Part shown: piece after piece, positions 38,445-47,676 of the stretch
Numbering within the stretch: the stretch's first letter is position 1
How the letters are laid out: every line of letters starts with the position of its first letter
NCBI RefSeq assembly: GCF_900116015.1
Contig: NZ_FOYH01000006.1
Span: 124,001-188,000 of the forward strand
Origin: Enterobacter sp. kpr-6
GTDB lineage: Bacteria > Pseudomonadota > Gammaproteobacteria > Enterobacterales > Enterobacteriaceae
DNA: 64,000 nucleotides
Reading direction: 5' to 3'
Program-made: the position numbers and the translations under genes
The notes under the pieces: generated by a model
What the model was told of the DNA's origin: nothing
Databases searched by the model: none
What the model saw: the letters and a program-made list of their open reading frames with translations, nothing else

Positions 38445-39983
38445 ATGAGCAATAATCCTCCTTCTGACCGCATTCATCCGGGTGAGTACGGTTATCCCCT
38501 CACGTTAAAATCACGTTATGACAACTTTATCGGCGGCGACTGGGTGGCCCCGGTCAGCGGTGAGTATTACCAGAACCTGACGCCCATCACCGGCCAGCCG
38601 CTGTGTGAGATCGCCAGTTCCGGGAGCCGCGATATCGATCTGGCGCTGGATGCGGCGCACAAAGCAAAAGCGAAGTGGGGCAGCACCTCAGTGCAGGACC
38701 GCGCGGCAATCCTGTTAAAAATCGCCGACCGCATGGAGCAAAATATCGATCTGCTGGCAACGGCGGAAACCTGGGATAACGGCAAGCCTATCCGCGAAAC
38801 CAGCGGAGCCGACGTGCCGCTGGCTATCGATCATTTTCGCTATTTCGCCTCGTGCATTCGTGCCCAGGAGGGCGGCATCAGCGAGCTTGACAGTGAAACC
38901 GTGGCCTACCACTTCCACGAGCCACTCGGCGTGGTCGGGCAAATTATTCCGTGGAATTTCCCGCTGCTGATGGCGAGCTGGAAGATGGCCCCGGCACTGG
39001 CTGCCGGGAACTGCGTCGTGCTCAAACCCGCGCGGCTGACGCCGCTTTCGGTGCTGCTGCTGATGGAGCTGGTGGGGGATTTACTCCCGCCTGGCGTCAT
39101 TAACGTGGTGAATGGCGCGGGCGGTGAGATTGGCGAATATCTGGCGACGTCTAACCGCATCGCCAAAGTCGCCTTTACCGGTTCCACCGAGGTCGGCCAG
39201 CAAATCATGCAGTACGCCACGCAAAACATTATTCCGGTGACGCTGGAGCTGGGCGGCAAATCGCCAAACATTTTCTTTGCCGACGTGATGGAAGAAGAGG
39301 ACGCTTACTTCGACAAGGTGCTGGAAGGCTTTGCGCTGTTCGCCTTTAATCAGGGGGAGGTCTGCACCTGCCCGAGCCGCGCGCTGGTGCAGGAGTCGAT
39401 CTACGAGCGCTTTATGGAACGCGCTATCCGCCGGGTGGAAAGCATTCGCTGCGGTAATCCGCTCGACAGCGCCACCCAGATGGGCGCGCAGGTGTCGCAG
39501 GGGCAGATGGAAACCATCCTCAACTATATCGATATCGGTAAAAAAGAGGGCGCGGATATTCTGACCGGCGGGCGACGCAAACGGCTGGATGGCGATCTTA
39601 AAGAGGGCTTCTATCTGGAGCCAACGATCCTGTCAGGCAGCAATAATATGCGCGTTTTTCAGGAGGAGATTTTCGGCCCGGTGCTGGCGGTCACCACCTT
39701 TAAAACCATGGACGACGCGCTGGAACTGGCCAACGACACCCAGTACGGTCTGGGCGCAGGCGTCTGGAGCCGCAACGGTAATCTGGCGTACAAGATGGGG
39801 CGCGGCATTCAGGCCGGACGCGTCTGGACCAACTGCTACCACGCGTACCCGGCACACGCCGCTTTCGGCGGCTACAAACAGTCCGGCATCGGGCGCGAAA
39901 CCCATAAAATGATGCTCAACCACTACCAGCAAACCAAATGCCTGCTGGTCAGTTACTCCGATAAACCGTTAGGTCTTTTTTAA
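38445..39983 (+). CDS. aldB: Aldehyde dehydrogenase B (NADP-dependent)
   Basis: A 512-residue aldehyde dehydrogenase, the same length as E. coli AldB, which oxidises acetaldehyde and other short aldehydes in stationary phase. Motifs are the cofactor site [30 protein letters not shown], the catalytic glutamate in [11 protein letters not shown] and the catalytic cysteine in [21 protein letters not shown] precedes the ATG. Its neighbour yiaY in E. coli is absent. A repeat cluster follows the stop. Confidence 0.96.
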   Translation: MSNNPPSDRIHPGEYGYPLTLKSRYDNFIGGDWVAPVSGEYYQNLTPITGQPLCEIASSGSRDIDLALDAAHKAKAKWGSTSVQDRAAILLKIADRMEQNIDLLATAETWDNGKPIRETSGADVPLAIDHFRYFASCIRAQEGGISELDSETVAYHFHEPLGVVGQIIPWNFPLLMASWKMAPALAAGNCVVLKPARLTPLSVLLLMELVGDLLPPGVINVVNGAGGEIGEYLATSNRIAKVAFTGSTEVGQQIMQYATQNIIPVTLELGGKSPNIFFADVMEEEDAYFDKVLEGFALFAFNQGEVCTCPSRALVQESIYERFMERAIRRVESIRCGNPLDSATQMGAQVSQGQMETILNYIDIGKKEGADILTGGRRKRLDGDLKEGFYLEPTILSGSNNMRVFQEEIFGPVLAVTTFKTMDDALELANDTQYGLGAGVWSRNGNLAYKMGRGIQAGRVWTNCYHAYPAHAAFGGYKQSGIGRETHKMMLNHYQQTKCLLVSYSDKPLGLF

Positions 39984-39997
39984 AGCCCGTACGTACA

Positions 39998-40189
39998 CCC
40001 TCACCCTAACCCTCTCCCCCAGGGAGAGGGGACAGATCGAGCACGGACCCACCTTTCCCCCTCTCCCTGAGTGAGAGGGGACAGATCGAGCACAGACCCG
40101 TCTTTCCCCTCTCCCTGAGGGAGAGGGAACCGTCCGGGCACAGACCCGCCTTTCCCCCTCTCCCTGTGGGAGAGGGCCGGGGTGAGGGG
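39998..40189. repeat. Composite palindromic intergenic repeat, copy 3
   Basis: It opens CCCTCACCCTAACCCTCTCC and ends GGGCCGGGGTGAGGGG. Four hairpins of the CTCTCCCTGAGGGAGAG type are separated by GGACAGATCGAGCACGGACC-like spacers and one variant spacer. It begins 14 bases after the aldB stop. Short frames through it translate as repetitive proline/arginine-rich sequence and are not genes. Confidence 0.85.
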
Positions 40190-40400
40190 TAACCAACCCC
40201 CTGTTTCCTGCTTGCAAGTCTGACCATTCCCAACCCTTCTCGCAGAAAAATGTAGGCATACATCCTCCTGTCCGATTGATTGCGAGACTCCTTCCTGATG
40301 ATGAATTTTATGACGGAAACCGCGTATTTTCGGCGCTACCATAATGGGCATAAACAGTGAAGGTGTGTACTATGTGTATGCTCAGGATGAGGGCAAGGAT

Positions 40401-40586
40401 GTGAAAAGCGCTGACGTTATTGTCATTCTCAGGCAGTACGGGTGGGTACAGGTTCGTATCCGGGGAAGCCACCATCAATTTCATCACCCAGTACTTCCTG
40501 GGCTGGTCACGGTTCCCCATCCGCGCAAAGACATCAAACCGGGAACGCTGACGCAGATATGGCGGCAGGCGGGCATCAAAAAGTAA
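40401..40586 (+). CDS. hicA: HicA-type mRNA interferase toxin
   Basis: A 61-residue double-stranded-RNA-binding-fold toxin. It begins KSADVIVILRQYGWVQVRIR, followed by GSHHQF with the catalytic-type histidine at position 24, then GLVTVPHPRKDIKPGTL, the usual HicA ending. An in-frame ATG lies at 40344, but the GTG at 40401 gives the family length and has GAGG eight bases upstream. HicA cleaves mRNA when its antitoxin is limiting. It is 15 bases upstream of hicB. The 40190-40400 stretch holds their presumed promoter: I saw a -10-like CATAAT near 40338 but no strong -35. Confidence 0.88.
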   Translation: MKSADVIVILRQYGWVQVRIRGSHHQFHHPVLPGLVTVPHPRKDIKPGTLTQIWRQAGIKK

Positions 40587-40601
40587 ATTTCAGGAGGCGT
40601 T

Positions 40602-41018
40602 ATGTTTTATCCGGCCTATATCCATTCCGACGCTGACGGCAGCGCCAGCGGGTTTTTCCCGGATGTTCCGGGCTGCTTTTTCGCAGGGGAAACCCTGGAT
40701 GACGCCTTTCAGGATGCCAGACATGCTCTGACTGCCCACTTTGAATTGCTTTGCGAAAAGGATCAGGAAATCCCTGCTGCTGACGCCGTTGAAAAACACA
40801 TTGAAGCACACCCGGACGATTTTATCGGTGGTCAATGGCTGCTGGTGGATATCAATATGAATCAGTTTGATGGCAGGGCTGAACGTATCAATATCACCCT
40901 GCCAAAGCGTTTACTTAACCGGATTGACAGTTTCGTGCGCGATAACCCCGGCTTTAGCAATCGCAGTGCTTTTCTGGCCGAGGCTGCGCGCATGGTGATA
41001 TTCAAACAATCACTTTAA
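40602..41018 (+). CDS. hicB: HicB-type antitoxin
   Basis: A 138-residue antitoxin. The N-terminal partial RNase-H fold (YPAYIHSDADGSASGFFPDV, GCFFAGETLDDAFQDARHAL) binds HicA. The C-terminal part (INITLPKRLLNRIDSFV, SNRSAFLAEAARMVI) is a ribbon-helix-helix DNA-binding domain that should autoregulate the pair. AGGAGG precedes the ATG. Its 3' end overlaps the convergent membrane-protein gene by 17 bases. Confidence 0.9.
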   Translation: MFYPAYIHSDADGSASGFFPDVPGCFFAGETLDDAFQDARHALTAHFELLCEKDQEIPAADAVEKHIEAHPDDFIGGQWLLVDINMNQFDGRAERINITLPKRLLNRIDSFVRDNPGFSNRSAFLAEAARMVIFKQSL

Positions 41019-41313
41019 TTTCCAGACGGCGGAAGCGGCTGTAAATCCACAGGCCGAGGCAGGCAAGCGATCCCATGACGAACGTGATAATGACGGTCAC
41101 CAGTAAGCCGGTTAACAGCCCAACCGGGAGTGCTAACAGGCCATGGACCGGCTCATTGTTCCAGGCAACGGTGTCATAGCCGAAACAACCGAGTACGCCA
41201 TAGATAAAGCTCAGTATCCCAAGGGGAATGCCGAGGCCGATGAGGAGCAACCGGTAAATACTGCTGGCTTTAACGCGTTTGATTTCAATAGTGGACATCT
41301 CTTCCTTGCTCAT
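41002..41313 (-). CDS. Small inner-membrane protein of unknown function
   Basis: A 103-residue protein I do not recognise. It has a charged N-terminus (SKEEMSTIEIKRVKASS), a hydrophobic segment at about 20-45 (RLLLIGLGIPLGILSFIYGV) and a second at about 60-90 (LLALPVGLLTGLLVTVIITF). A basic end, YSRFRRLEIKVIV, suggests the N- and C-termini face the cytoplasm. ATG 41298 is an alternative start. It is convergent with and slightly overlaps hicB, so it could be regulated with it only indirectly. No function is proposed. Confidence 0.65.
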   Translation of the reverse strand: MSKEEMSTIEIKRVKASSIYRLLLIGLGIPLGILSFIYGVLGCFGYDTVAWNNEPVHGLLALPVGLLTGLLVTVIITFVMGSLACLGLWIYSRFRRLEIKVIV

Positions 41314-41416
41314 ATTCTGTTCCCCTGTTGGACACGTTCAGAGTATGCAGGACGTTAATGAGATTTTCCATCTACCAGAAAAGTAACGGCAGGCCAGAGG
41401 GTGGCCTGCCTTTCGC

Positions 41417-43375
41417 TTAAGCCTCGTTTATCCAGATGCGCATTTCACCTTCGCCACGATTGGCCCAGCTAAACCAGGGAATAAACGTCAGGGTTTGCGG
41501 TTGCTGAGTGGCAGGAGACACGTCGTAATGCCAGAGCGATTGCTGCTCCGGCTGCACAGAAGCGTGTTTATACCCGTCGGCCTGGATCAGGATTTTATGA
41601 GCAAAAATGCCTTTGCCTTCAAAGCAGGTAAAGGTGCTCTCTTTCGGCAGCCAGACGTTATGCAAGTTTTCACCGTTGTCGGCCTGTTCCAGACAATAGA
41701 CCAGCGGCCCGCGCTGTACGGCGACCCGGCCTGCCAGATGGCGCACCAGCGGATTGCTGTAAACGCGGCGCACGGGCATCGGCAGCGTCAGCGTCAGGGT
41801 GTCGCCCTCACGCCAGGCGCGGTTGAGGTGCAGATAGCCTTTTTTCACCTCGCCTGCGGCGGCTTCTCCGTTGAGGCTGACTTTCGCATCCGGGCACCAG
41901 TCGGGCAAACGCAGCGCCAGCGTGTGCTGAACCGGCTGCGGCGAATCAATGTGAATGCTGACTTCTTCCTGCCACGGATAATTGCCGGAGATCCGCAGTC
42001 GCAGCGTGTCATTGCCCACCGGAATATCCACGCTGTTGCCGACGTACAGGTTAATAAACAGCGCATCCTCGCGTGGCGTATAAATGTAATGACCGAGCGA
42101 GGTCAGTACCCGCGCAATGTTAGGCGGGCAGCAGGCGCAGCCGAACCAGCGCTGGCGAACCGGCTGAATGTGGTCATAAATATGATTGAACTTCAGCGAC
42201 TGAGGCTGCACTTCCAGCGGGTTAACATAAAAGAAATGTTTGCCGTCGAGCGCCATCCCGCCCAGCACGGTGTTGTAAAGCGCACGCTCCATCACATCGG
42301 CATACTGGCTGTCGCCCTCCATTTCCAGCATCCGGCGGGCAAACATCATCAGGCCGATAGAGGCACAGCTTTCGGCGTAAACGGTGTCGTTTGGCAGATC
42401 GTAATCGCTGCTGAACGCCTCGCCCCGGCTCTGCGATCCGATGCCGCCGGTAATATAAAGCTGGCGCTGCGCCATGTTTTGCCACAGACGCAGACAATCC
42501 TGCCGCTTACTCTCGTCGTTGCTTAGCCGCGCCAGATGCGCAACGCCCGTCATCAGATAAACAAACCGCACCGCATGGCCAATGGCGGTTTGCTGTTCCG
42601 ACAGCGGCAAATGCGCCTGACTGTAAGGTTTATCTTTCACCATCCATGCCGTGCCGTGATTCGGCCAGTGCCAAGTGCCGCCGCGTTTTTCAAACTCGAT
42701 ATCATAAAAGTGCGGTTGTGCCCCGCGCTCCTCGACAAAGTAGTTCACTAAATCGCGATAGCGCGCTTCCTGAGTGACATCAAAAAGACGCATCAACGCC
42801 AGTTCGATTTCCGGGTGGCCGTCATAGCCCTGCAATTGCCCCTCGCCGGGGCCAAACACGCTGTCGATGTGGTCTGCCAGACGGCAGGCGACATCAAGCA
42901 GATTGCGTTTCCCGGTGGCCTGAAACCAGGCGACGGCGGCTTCAATCATGTGTCCTGCCGTGTAAAGCTCATGGCATTCGGCAAGATTCGTCCAGCGTTC
43001 GCCGGGGGCTTTAACCGTGAACCAGGTGTTCAGGTATCCATCGTCGCACTGCGCGGCGGCGATCAGTTCAATCACCTCATCCGCCGTTTTTTCCAGTTCA
43101 GGATCGGCTTTCTGGCAGAGCGACCAGGCCACGGCTTCCAGCCATTTCGCCACGTCGCTGTCCTGAAAAACCATCCCGTAAAATTCGCCTTCCTGAAGGC
43201 CAGCAGCAATACGGAAGTTGTCGATCGCATGACTCGGATCGGCTTCCGGAATGCGGTCGTTTAGCGCATCCCATTGATAGGGGATCACGACATCGCGCAC
43301 CAGTTGCTGATACTGGCCCAAAAACGGATCGGTCACTTTCAGTCTGTGCAGGTCGGTTTCCATAACGGTCATCAT
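41417..43375 (-). CDS. GH127 beta-L-arabinofuranosidase-type glycoside hydrolase
   Basis: A protein of about 652 residues in glycoside hydrolase family 127. FYGMVFQDSDVAKWLEAVAW and the (alpha/alpha)6-barrel segment DGYLNTWFTVKAPGERWTNL are typical. The family active-site cysteines lie in RWFGCACCPPNIARVL near residue 410, and a candidate acid/base glutamate in DVMERALYNTVLGG near residue 363. No signal peptide, so it acts on imported arabinosides. ATG 43375 follows AGGAG by four bases, with another ATG three bases later. A start at 43396 would overlap the transporter gene. Downstream of a GPH transporter in the same unit, it should release L-arabinose from short glycans. Confidence 0.88.
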   Translation of the reverse strand: MMTVMETDLHRLKVTDPFLGQYQQLVRDVVIPYQWDALNDRIPEADPSHAIDNFRIAAGLQEGEFYGMVFQDSDVAKWLEAVAWSLCQKADPELEKTADEVIELIAAAQCDDGYLNTWFTVKAPGERWTNLAECHELYTAGHMIEAAVAWFQATGKRNLLDVACRLADHIDSVFGPGEGQLQGYDGHPEIELALMRLFDVTQEARYRDLVNYFVEERGAQPHFYDIEFEKRGGTWHWPNHGTAWMVKDKPYSQAHLPLSEQQTAIGHAVRFVYLMTGVAHLARLSNDESKRQDCLRLWQNMAQRQLYITGGIGSQSRGEAFSSDYDLPNDTVYAESCASIGLMMFARRMLEMEGDSQYADVMERALYNTVLGGMALDGKHFFYVNPLEVQPQSLKFNHIYDHIQPVRQRWFGCACCPPNIARVLTSLGHYIYTPREDALFINLYVGNSVDIPVGNDTLRLRISGNYPWQEEVSIHIDSPQPVQHTLALRLPDWCPDAKVSLNGEAAAGEVKKGYLHLNRAWREGDTLTLTLPMPVRRVYSNPLVRHLAGRVAVQRGPLVYCLEQADNGENLHNVWLPKESTFTCFEGKGIFAHKILIQADGYKHASVQPEQQSLWHYDVSPATQQPQTLTFIPWFSWANRGEGEMRIWINEA

Positions 43376-43382
43376 TTTCTCC

Positions 43383-44780
43383 TCAGGATGAGACATGACG
43401 CTGGCGCAGGTCGGTCGAAATACGCGCCATCATCGGATTGTTAAGTTTGCAAATGCGCACGGCCAGCGCCAGCAGGAGATGGAAAAGCGCAGGCAGCAGC
43501 GTTTCCATCGCGGTAATACCCTGTAGTGAAGCAGGCGTCTGGTTTCCCGCGCCGGGCTGGTAGGCCACAAAGATGAACACCAGGCTGATAATCCCGGCAC
43601 TGGAGGCCCAGGCGAGCTTGATGAAAAAGAGGTTAAAGGCGAAGTTCATGCCCGATGAACGCACGCCGTTTTTCCACTCGCCGTAATCGTCAGAAAAGGC
43701 CATAAGTGAAAAGTGCAGCGGCAGGGTAAAGCCCAGAATCACGCCGTTCCCCAGGATCACTGCCAGCCACAGCGTCTGATGCGCCGGGCCGCCCGGTAAA
43801 AACCACATGCCGACTGCCAGCGCAGCCAGCACCAGGTTGGTGTAGTAATAGAGCTTCACCGTGTCGATGCGGCGGGTCAGTGGATTCACAATGATCGAGC
43901 CGAGGATGGAGGCGAACGTGACCATGGTGAAAAATAGCGAGGTATAGGCGGTGCTGCCTTCCAGCACGTAGGTAATGAAATACATGTAACCGCCGCCGCG
44001 AATGTTGAAGACGTTGATCAACAGGAACGACATCACCAGCATCAGTAACAGTTGGTCGTTTTTACGCAGCCCGGCGAAGTGTTCCCGCAGGGTGAATTTA
44101 CCCATCAGCGCCAGCGGCACGCGCTCGCGGACCCAGAAAAAGCAGCACAGGAACATTGCCACGGCAATGGCACACAGCACGCCAACGCCCAGTTGATAAC
44201 CTTTGGCAGCGTCGCCCTTGCCGAGCGTTTCGACCATCCACGGCAGGCCAACGGAAACCAGAAATCCCGCCACGCCGCATAACACAAAGCGCCAGGACTG
44301 GCAGGAAATCACTTCGTTATGGCGGGTGGTCATGGTGTTAATCAGCGCGCAATAGGGCACGTTAATCGCCGTATAACCCACGGAGAGCAGCAAATAGGTG
44401 CCAAATGCCCAGGCGATTTTGACGCTCATGCTGGCGTCCGGCACGGTAAAAGTCAGGACGCCAATAATGCCAATTGGCACGGCTACCCACAATTGCCACG
44501 GACGAAAACGTCCCCACCGGCTTTGTGTGCGGTCGGCAATAATGCCCATGACCGGATCGGAAATCGCATCAAATATTCGTAAGGCAATAAACAGGGTGCC
44601 GACCAGCGCAGGCGTCAGGCCGAAAATATCGGTATAGAAAAAAGTCAGAAAATTCATGATGAGACAGGTAATCACTGTCCCACCCGCATCACCCAGGCCA
44701 TAACCAATTTTTTCGCGCACCGATAAAGTGTCGTTTATGGCCGGGTGCGTTACATCTGTTGTTAAAGGTGTAGAGGTCAT
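43383..44780 (-). CDS. GPH-family oligosaccharide:cation symporter
   Basis: A 465-residue, 12-segment symporter of the MelB/YicJ group. [40 protein letters not shown] and [15 protein letters not shown] are family signatures, and [18 protein letters not shown] is the middle motif. It lies immediately upstream of the GH127 gene, so the likely substrate is an arabinose-containing oligosaccharide. This is inferred from the partner. It diverges from an AraC-type regulator, and the 44781-45035 interval is their shared control region. Confidence 0.88.
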   Translation of the reverse strand: MTSTPLTTDVTHPAINDTLSVREKIGYGLGDAGGTVITCLIMNFLTFFYTDIFGLTPALVGTLFIALRIFDAISDPVMGIIADRTQSRWGRFRPWQLWVAVPIGIIGVLTFTVPDASMSVKIAWAFGTYLLLSVGYTAINVPYCALINTMTTRHNEVISCQSWRFVLCGVAGFLVSVGLPWMVETLGKGDAAKGYQLGVGVLCAIAVAMFLCCFFWVRERVPLALMGKFTLREHFAGLRKNDQLLLMLVMSFLLINVFNIRGGGYMYFITYVLEGSTAYTSLFFTMVTFASILGSIIVNPLTRRIDTVKLYYYTNLVLAALAVGMWFLPGGPAHQTLWLAVILGNGVILGFTLPLHFSLMAFSDDYGEWKNGVRSSGMNFAFNLFFIKLAWASSAGIISLVFIFVAYQPGAGNQTPASLQGITAMETLLPALFHLLLALAVRICKLNNPMMARISTDLRQRHVSS

Positions 44781-45035
44781 CGATAACTCCTCACAGAGCA
44801 GAGATGTCTTTTTTCAGTTGTCCGCTTAGTCAGGCGGAATATTTTTATGTGTCATGACCTGATTAATTTTGCCTGGAATACCGACCCCAACAAGGCAACA
44901 AAGAAGTATAAAAAGGTGAGGATTCCGACCTGATAAGAAAAGTGTGAAGCCGATCGGGTGAATGGCAAATATTTCATTAATAATCAATCTGTAACGCTCC
45001 GAAAACGTGAAATAAAAACAGGAATATCAATATCC

Positions 45036-45851
45036 ATGCTTGAATTATCCATAGCGCTTCCGATTAAAGTACAAAATGGCGGGTTATTTATTTCGCGGGG
45101 TGTCGGGCGTCACCCTGCGCGAAAGCTCCAGTCGTGGGAAGTGATTTTCGTGGAAAAGGGTACGCTGACGATTCAGGAAGAGGATCGCGTTTTCAGCGTC
45201 AATGCCGGGGAAAGTTTATTATTATGGCCGCAGCGCAGACATGTCGGCGTGGCGGATTTTCCGACCGATCTCAAGTTTTATTGGCTGCATTTTGAAGTGA
45301 AGGAAACAAATAATACCGCGCCATGGCTGGCATCACTTTCCGTGCCACAACACACCCGCGTCAGCGATCCGCAATATATTATTTCGCTGTTCAGACAATT
45401 TTTAAGTGAACAGGAGAAAATAGCGCGCAGCGCCGCGCTTGAATTTATTCTCCTGCTTATTTTGCAGCAAATTACCCGTACAGAAATCGGGGAAAAAGAG
45501 GCTGACGATCGGGGGATTTCCCTGGCCTGGAAAGCGCAGCAGTTAATTCGCACGCAGTTTCATTTGCGTATTTCTACCGCGACGCTGGCCCGTGAACTGC
45601 ACTGCAATGCCGACTACCTGGGGCGTGTCTACCGCCGCGTTTTCCATCTGACGATCACGGAAGCGATCCACCGCCAGCGGGTGCGGGCGGCGGAGAAATT
45701 TTTACTCAGCGATGCGCGCTCACTGAAAGAAATTGCCGCCCTGTGCGGCTTCAGCAACCCAGGTTATTTTCGGCAAATCTTTCATAAACATACGGGCTTA
45801 ACGCCCGGCGTCTGGAAACGGCGGTACTGCAAAGAGCATATCAATTCTTAA
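45036..45851 (+). CDS. AraC-family regulator of the GH127 locus
   Basis: A protein of about 271 residues with an N-terminal cupin sensor (QSWEVIFVEKGTLTIQEEDR, AGESLLLWPQRRHVGVADF) and a C-terminal double helix-turn-helix of AraC type (ISTATLARELHCNADYLGRV, then LKEIAALCGFSNPGYFRQIF). A GTG at 44958 is an alternative start giving 297 residues. I favour ATG 45036 because the sensor domain begins there, with AGGA twelve bases upstream. Divergent position suggests it activates the transporter-GH127 operon when its sugar is present. Ligand unknown. Confidence 0.88.
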   Translation: MLELSIALPIKVQNGGLFISRGVGRHPARKLQSWEVIFVEKGTLTIQEEDRVFSVNAGESLLLWPQRRHVGVADFPTDLKFYWLHFEVKETNNTAPWLASLSVPQHTRVSDPQYIISLFRQFLSEQEKIARSAALEFILLLILQQITRTEIGEKEADDRGISLAWKAQQLIRTQFHLRISTATLARELHCNADYLGRVYRRVFHLTITEAIHRQRVRAAEKFLLSDARSLKEIAALCGFSNPGYFRQIFHKHTGLTPGVWKRRYCKEHINS

Positions 45852-45870
45852 TAAATCAGGTTTCAGCCCG

Positions 45871-47586
45871 CTAGCGTAAATTATTGAAATTCCAGGTGAC
45901 CGTCAGGCTGTAGCGCCAGTCGCGGCGGCTGGAGTCTGTCGGCATATCTCCGGTGGGACGCGCCGCCTCAACCGCCAGCGAATAGTGTTTGTTGTCCCCG
46001 ACCATCGCCCCTGCCGCCACTGAACTCAAATGCTGCCGGCGATAGCCCGGTGCGTTAAACCAGGTGCGGGCGTTGTCGGCCAGCACGTAGGGCTGCACCG
46101 TTGCCAGCCATTTGCTCTCTTTGCGCATGTGCAGGTAGCGCAGTTCCACCTGGCCGCCGTAACCGTAATCGCCGCTGGCTTCGCCGTCCTGATAGCCGCG
46201 ACCAAAGCGCTGCGCACCAAACTGCACGCGCTCGGACTCCGGTAAATCGTTATCTGACCAGACGCCCTCAAGCGATGTGCTTAAACGCCACTTTTCCGCC
46301 ATCAGCCACGCGCCATCGACGTTGCCCTTCCAGCGGGTGAAATCCAGATCGGTCGCCCCGGCGGGGGAGACATCGGCATCAAACGTATCCAGGCCCTGAC
46401 GCAGATTCAGCCGGGCGTTGAGGCTGGCTTTGGTAAATTCACGGTAGCCGGTGATGCCCAGATCCAGCGCCGGATAGCGCGTGTGCTGGCTTAAACTTTC
46501 CAGCGGGATGGTCTGATCGGCCCCGCGCGCCTGCAGTGCGTATTCATTACGTTTGTTGGTGTAATCGACGCCACCCGACAGGCTGATCTGCTTCTGCCGG
46601 GTTAACAGCAACGGATAGCCAAAACTGACGCCGCCGTTGTACTGGGTCGCTTTTTGCTGCGCTTCAACGGTGTAACCGGGGATATAAAGCAGGGGCGTGT
46701 ACTCGTTCGGATCGTCGCGATAGTAGCTGCCCTTAAGCTGCATACTCAGTCCCTCGTCGTTGAGAAACTGCTGATAGTTAAGGCCGACGTAAGTTTTTTT
46801 CGTTTCGCCATCCAGCGGCACAAAAGTGGCAAGGCCCAGTTGATCGCCATAGGAAGTGAGGTTACTCAGCGTGCCGTTGACCAGCGCCAGATTTTCGCCT
46901 TTACGCACATCCAGCGTCGAGGAGAGGTCCCAGATGCGCGGCTGGTTGGCTTCGACGCTCATCGCCGCCGCGCCATAGATATTTTTCGGTAGCTGCGCGC
47001 TGACTTCCACCGGCGTCCCCGGCGTGCGCGTCATTAACTGGCTGTAGCGATCAAAGGTATCCTGGCGCAACGGCTTCTCAGTCATCAGCTTTTCCGCCAG
47101 CCTTTTTAAGCGTTCAGCGATGCTGGCGTTGTTGCTTTTGATATCGCTGTGCGCGACGTAGCCCTCAACCAGCACGATGTTGATGTTGCCGTTGTGGTAA
47201 TTGTCGTCCGGCAGCCAGGCATAAGAAAGCGGATAACCGTCGGCGCGGTAGCGGGCGGTGATGTCATTCACCCGTGCAATCACCTCTTTTAGCGGCACCG
47301 TTTTTCCGGCGAGCGGGCGAAAAGGCTCCAGTAACGTTTTCAACGGGTAAACCTTGCCGCCAATAAACTGAATATGGTTGACGGTCACCGGCGTGTCGGG
47401 CGTGAGCCGGGCGTCAGACTGAGGCACGGTGACTGTCGGGGCAGCCGTTTTCGCAGCCGCAGGATCGGCAACGCTGGGGGCCGGTTTAGCCGGATTGACG
47501 GAGTCAATGATTGCAGGGAGCGTATCCGCGCGGGCGATACTGAGCGCAGCAAAGCACAGGAGCGCATAGCAAAGTGGTAGTCTCAT
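45871..47586 (-). CDS. TpsB/FhaC/ShlB-family outer-membrane transporter
   Basis: A 571-residue Omp85-superfamily protein. The signal peptide (RLPLCYALLCFAALSIARA) is followed by a linker rich in A, P and T, then POTRA-like segments (VNHIQFIGGKVYPLKTLLEP and INIVLVEGYVAHSD) and a C-terminal 16-strand-type barrel ending WRYSLTVTWNFNNL. The conserved L6-loop RGY is in RFGRGYQDGE near residue 463. TpsB proteins secrete one partner across the outer membrane. ATG 47586 has AAGGGA six bases upstream. Its upstream neighbour, 90 bases away on the same strand, is a lipoprotein rather than a typical TpsA exoprotein. Confidence 0.88.
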   Translation of the reverse strand: MRLPLCYALLCFAALSIARADTLPAIIDSVNPAKPAPSVADPAAAKTAAPTVTVPQSDARLTPDTPVTVNHIQFIGGKVYPLKTLLEPFRPLAGKTVPLKEVIARVNDITARYRADGYPLSYAWLPDDNYHNGNINIVLVEGYVAHSDIKSNNASIAERLKRLAEKLMTEKPLRQDTFDRYSQLMTRTPGTPVEVSAQLPKNIYGAAAMSVEANQPRIWDLSSTLDVRKGENLALVNGTLSNLTSYGDQLGLATFVPLDGETKKTYVGLNYQQFLNDEGLSMQLKGSYYRDDPNEYTPLLYIPGYTVEAQQKATQYNGGVSFGYPLLLTRQKQISLSGGVDYTNKRNEYALQARGADQTIPLESLSQHTRYPALDLGITGYREFTKASLNARLNLRQGLDTFDADVSPAGATDLDFTRWKGNVDGAWLMAEKWRLSTSLEGVWSDNDLPESERVQFGAQRFGRGYQDGEASGDYGYGGQVELRYLHMRKESKWLATVQPYVLADNARTWFNAPGYRRQHLSSVAAGAMVGDNKHYSLAVEAARPTGDMPTDSSRRDWRYSLTVTWNFNNLR

Positions 47587-47643
47587 GGGCAGTCCCTTTT
47601 CTGTCACCGCACAAAGGTGGGCAACGCTTCAGATCAGGAAGAC

Positions 47644-47663
47644 GTGCCCCCGGACGGGGGCAC
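47644..47663 (-). other. Perfect hairpin between the lipoprotein and tpsB genes
   Basis: GTGCCCCC (47644-47651) pairs perfectly with GGGGGCAC (47656-47663) over a four-base loop. It lies in the 90-base intercistronic gap. No T run follows on the minus strand. It could stabilise the upstream lipoprotein message or lower read-through into the transporter gene, giving more cargo than channel. Confidence 0.6.
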
Positions 47664-47676
47664 GGGACGAACATTA

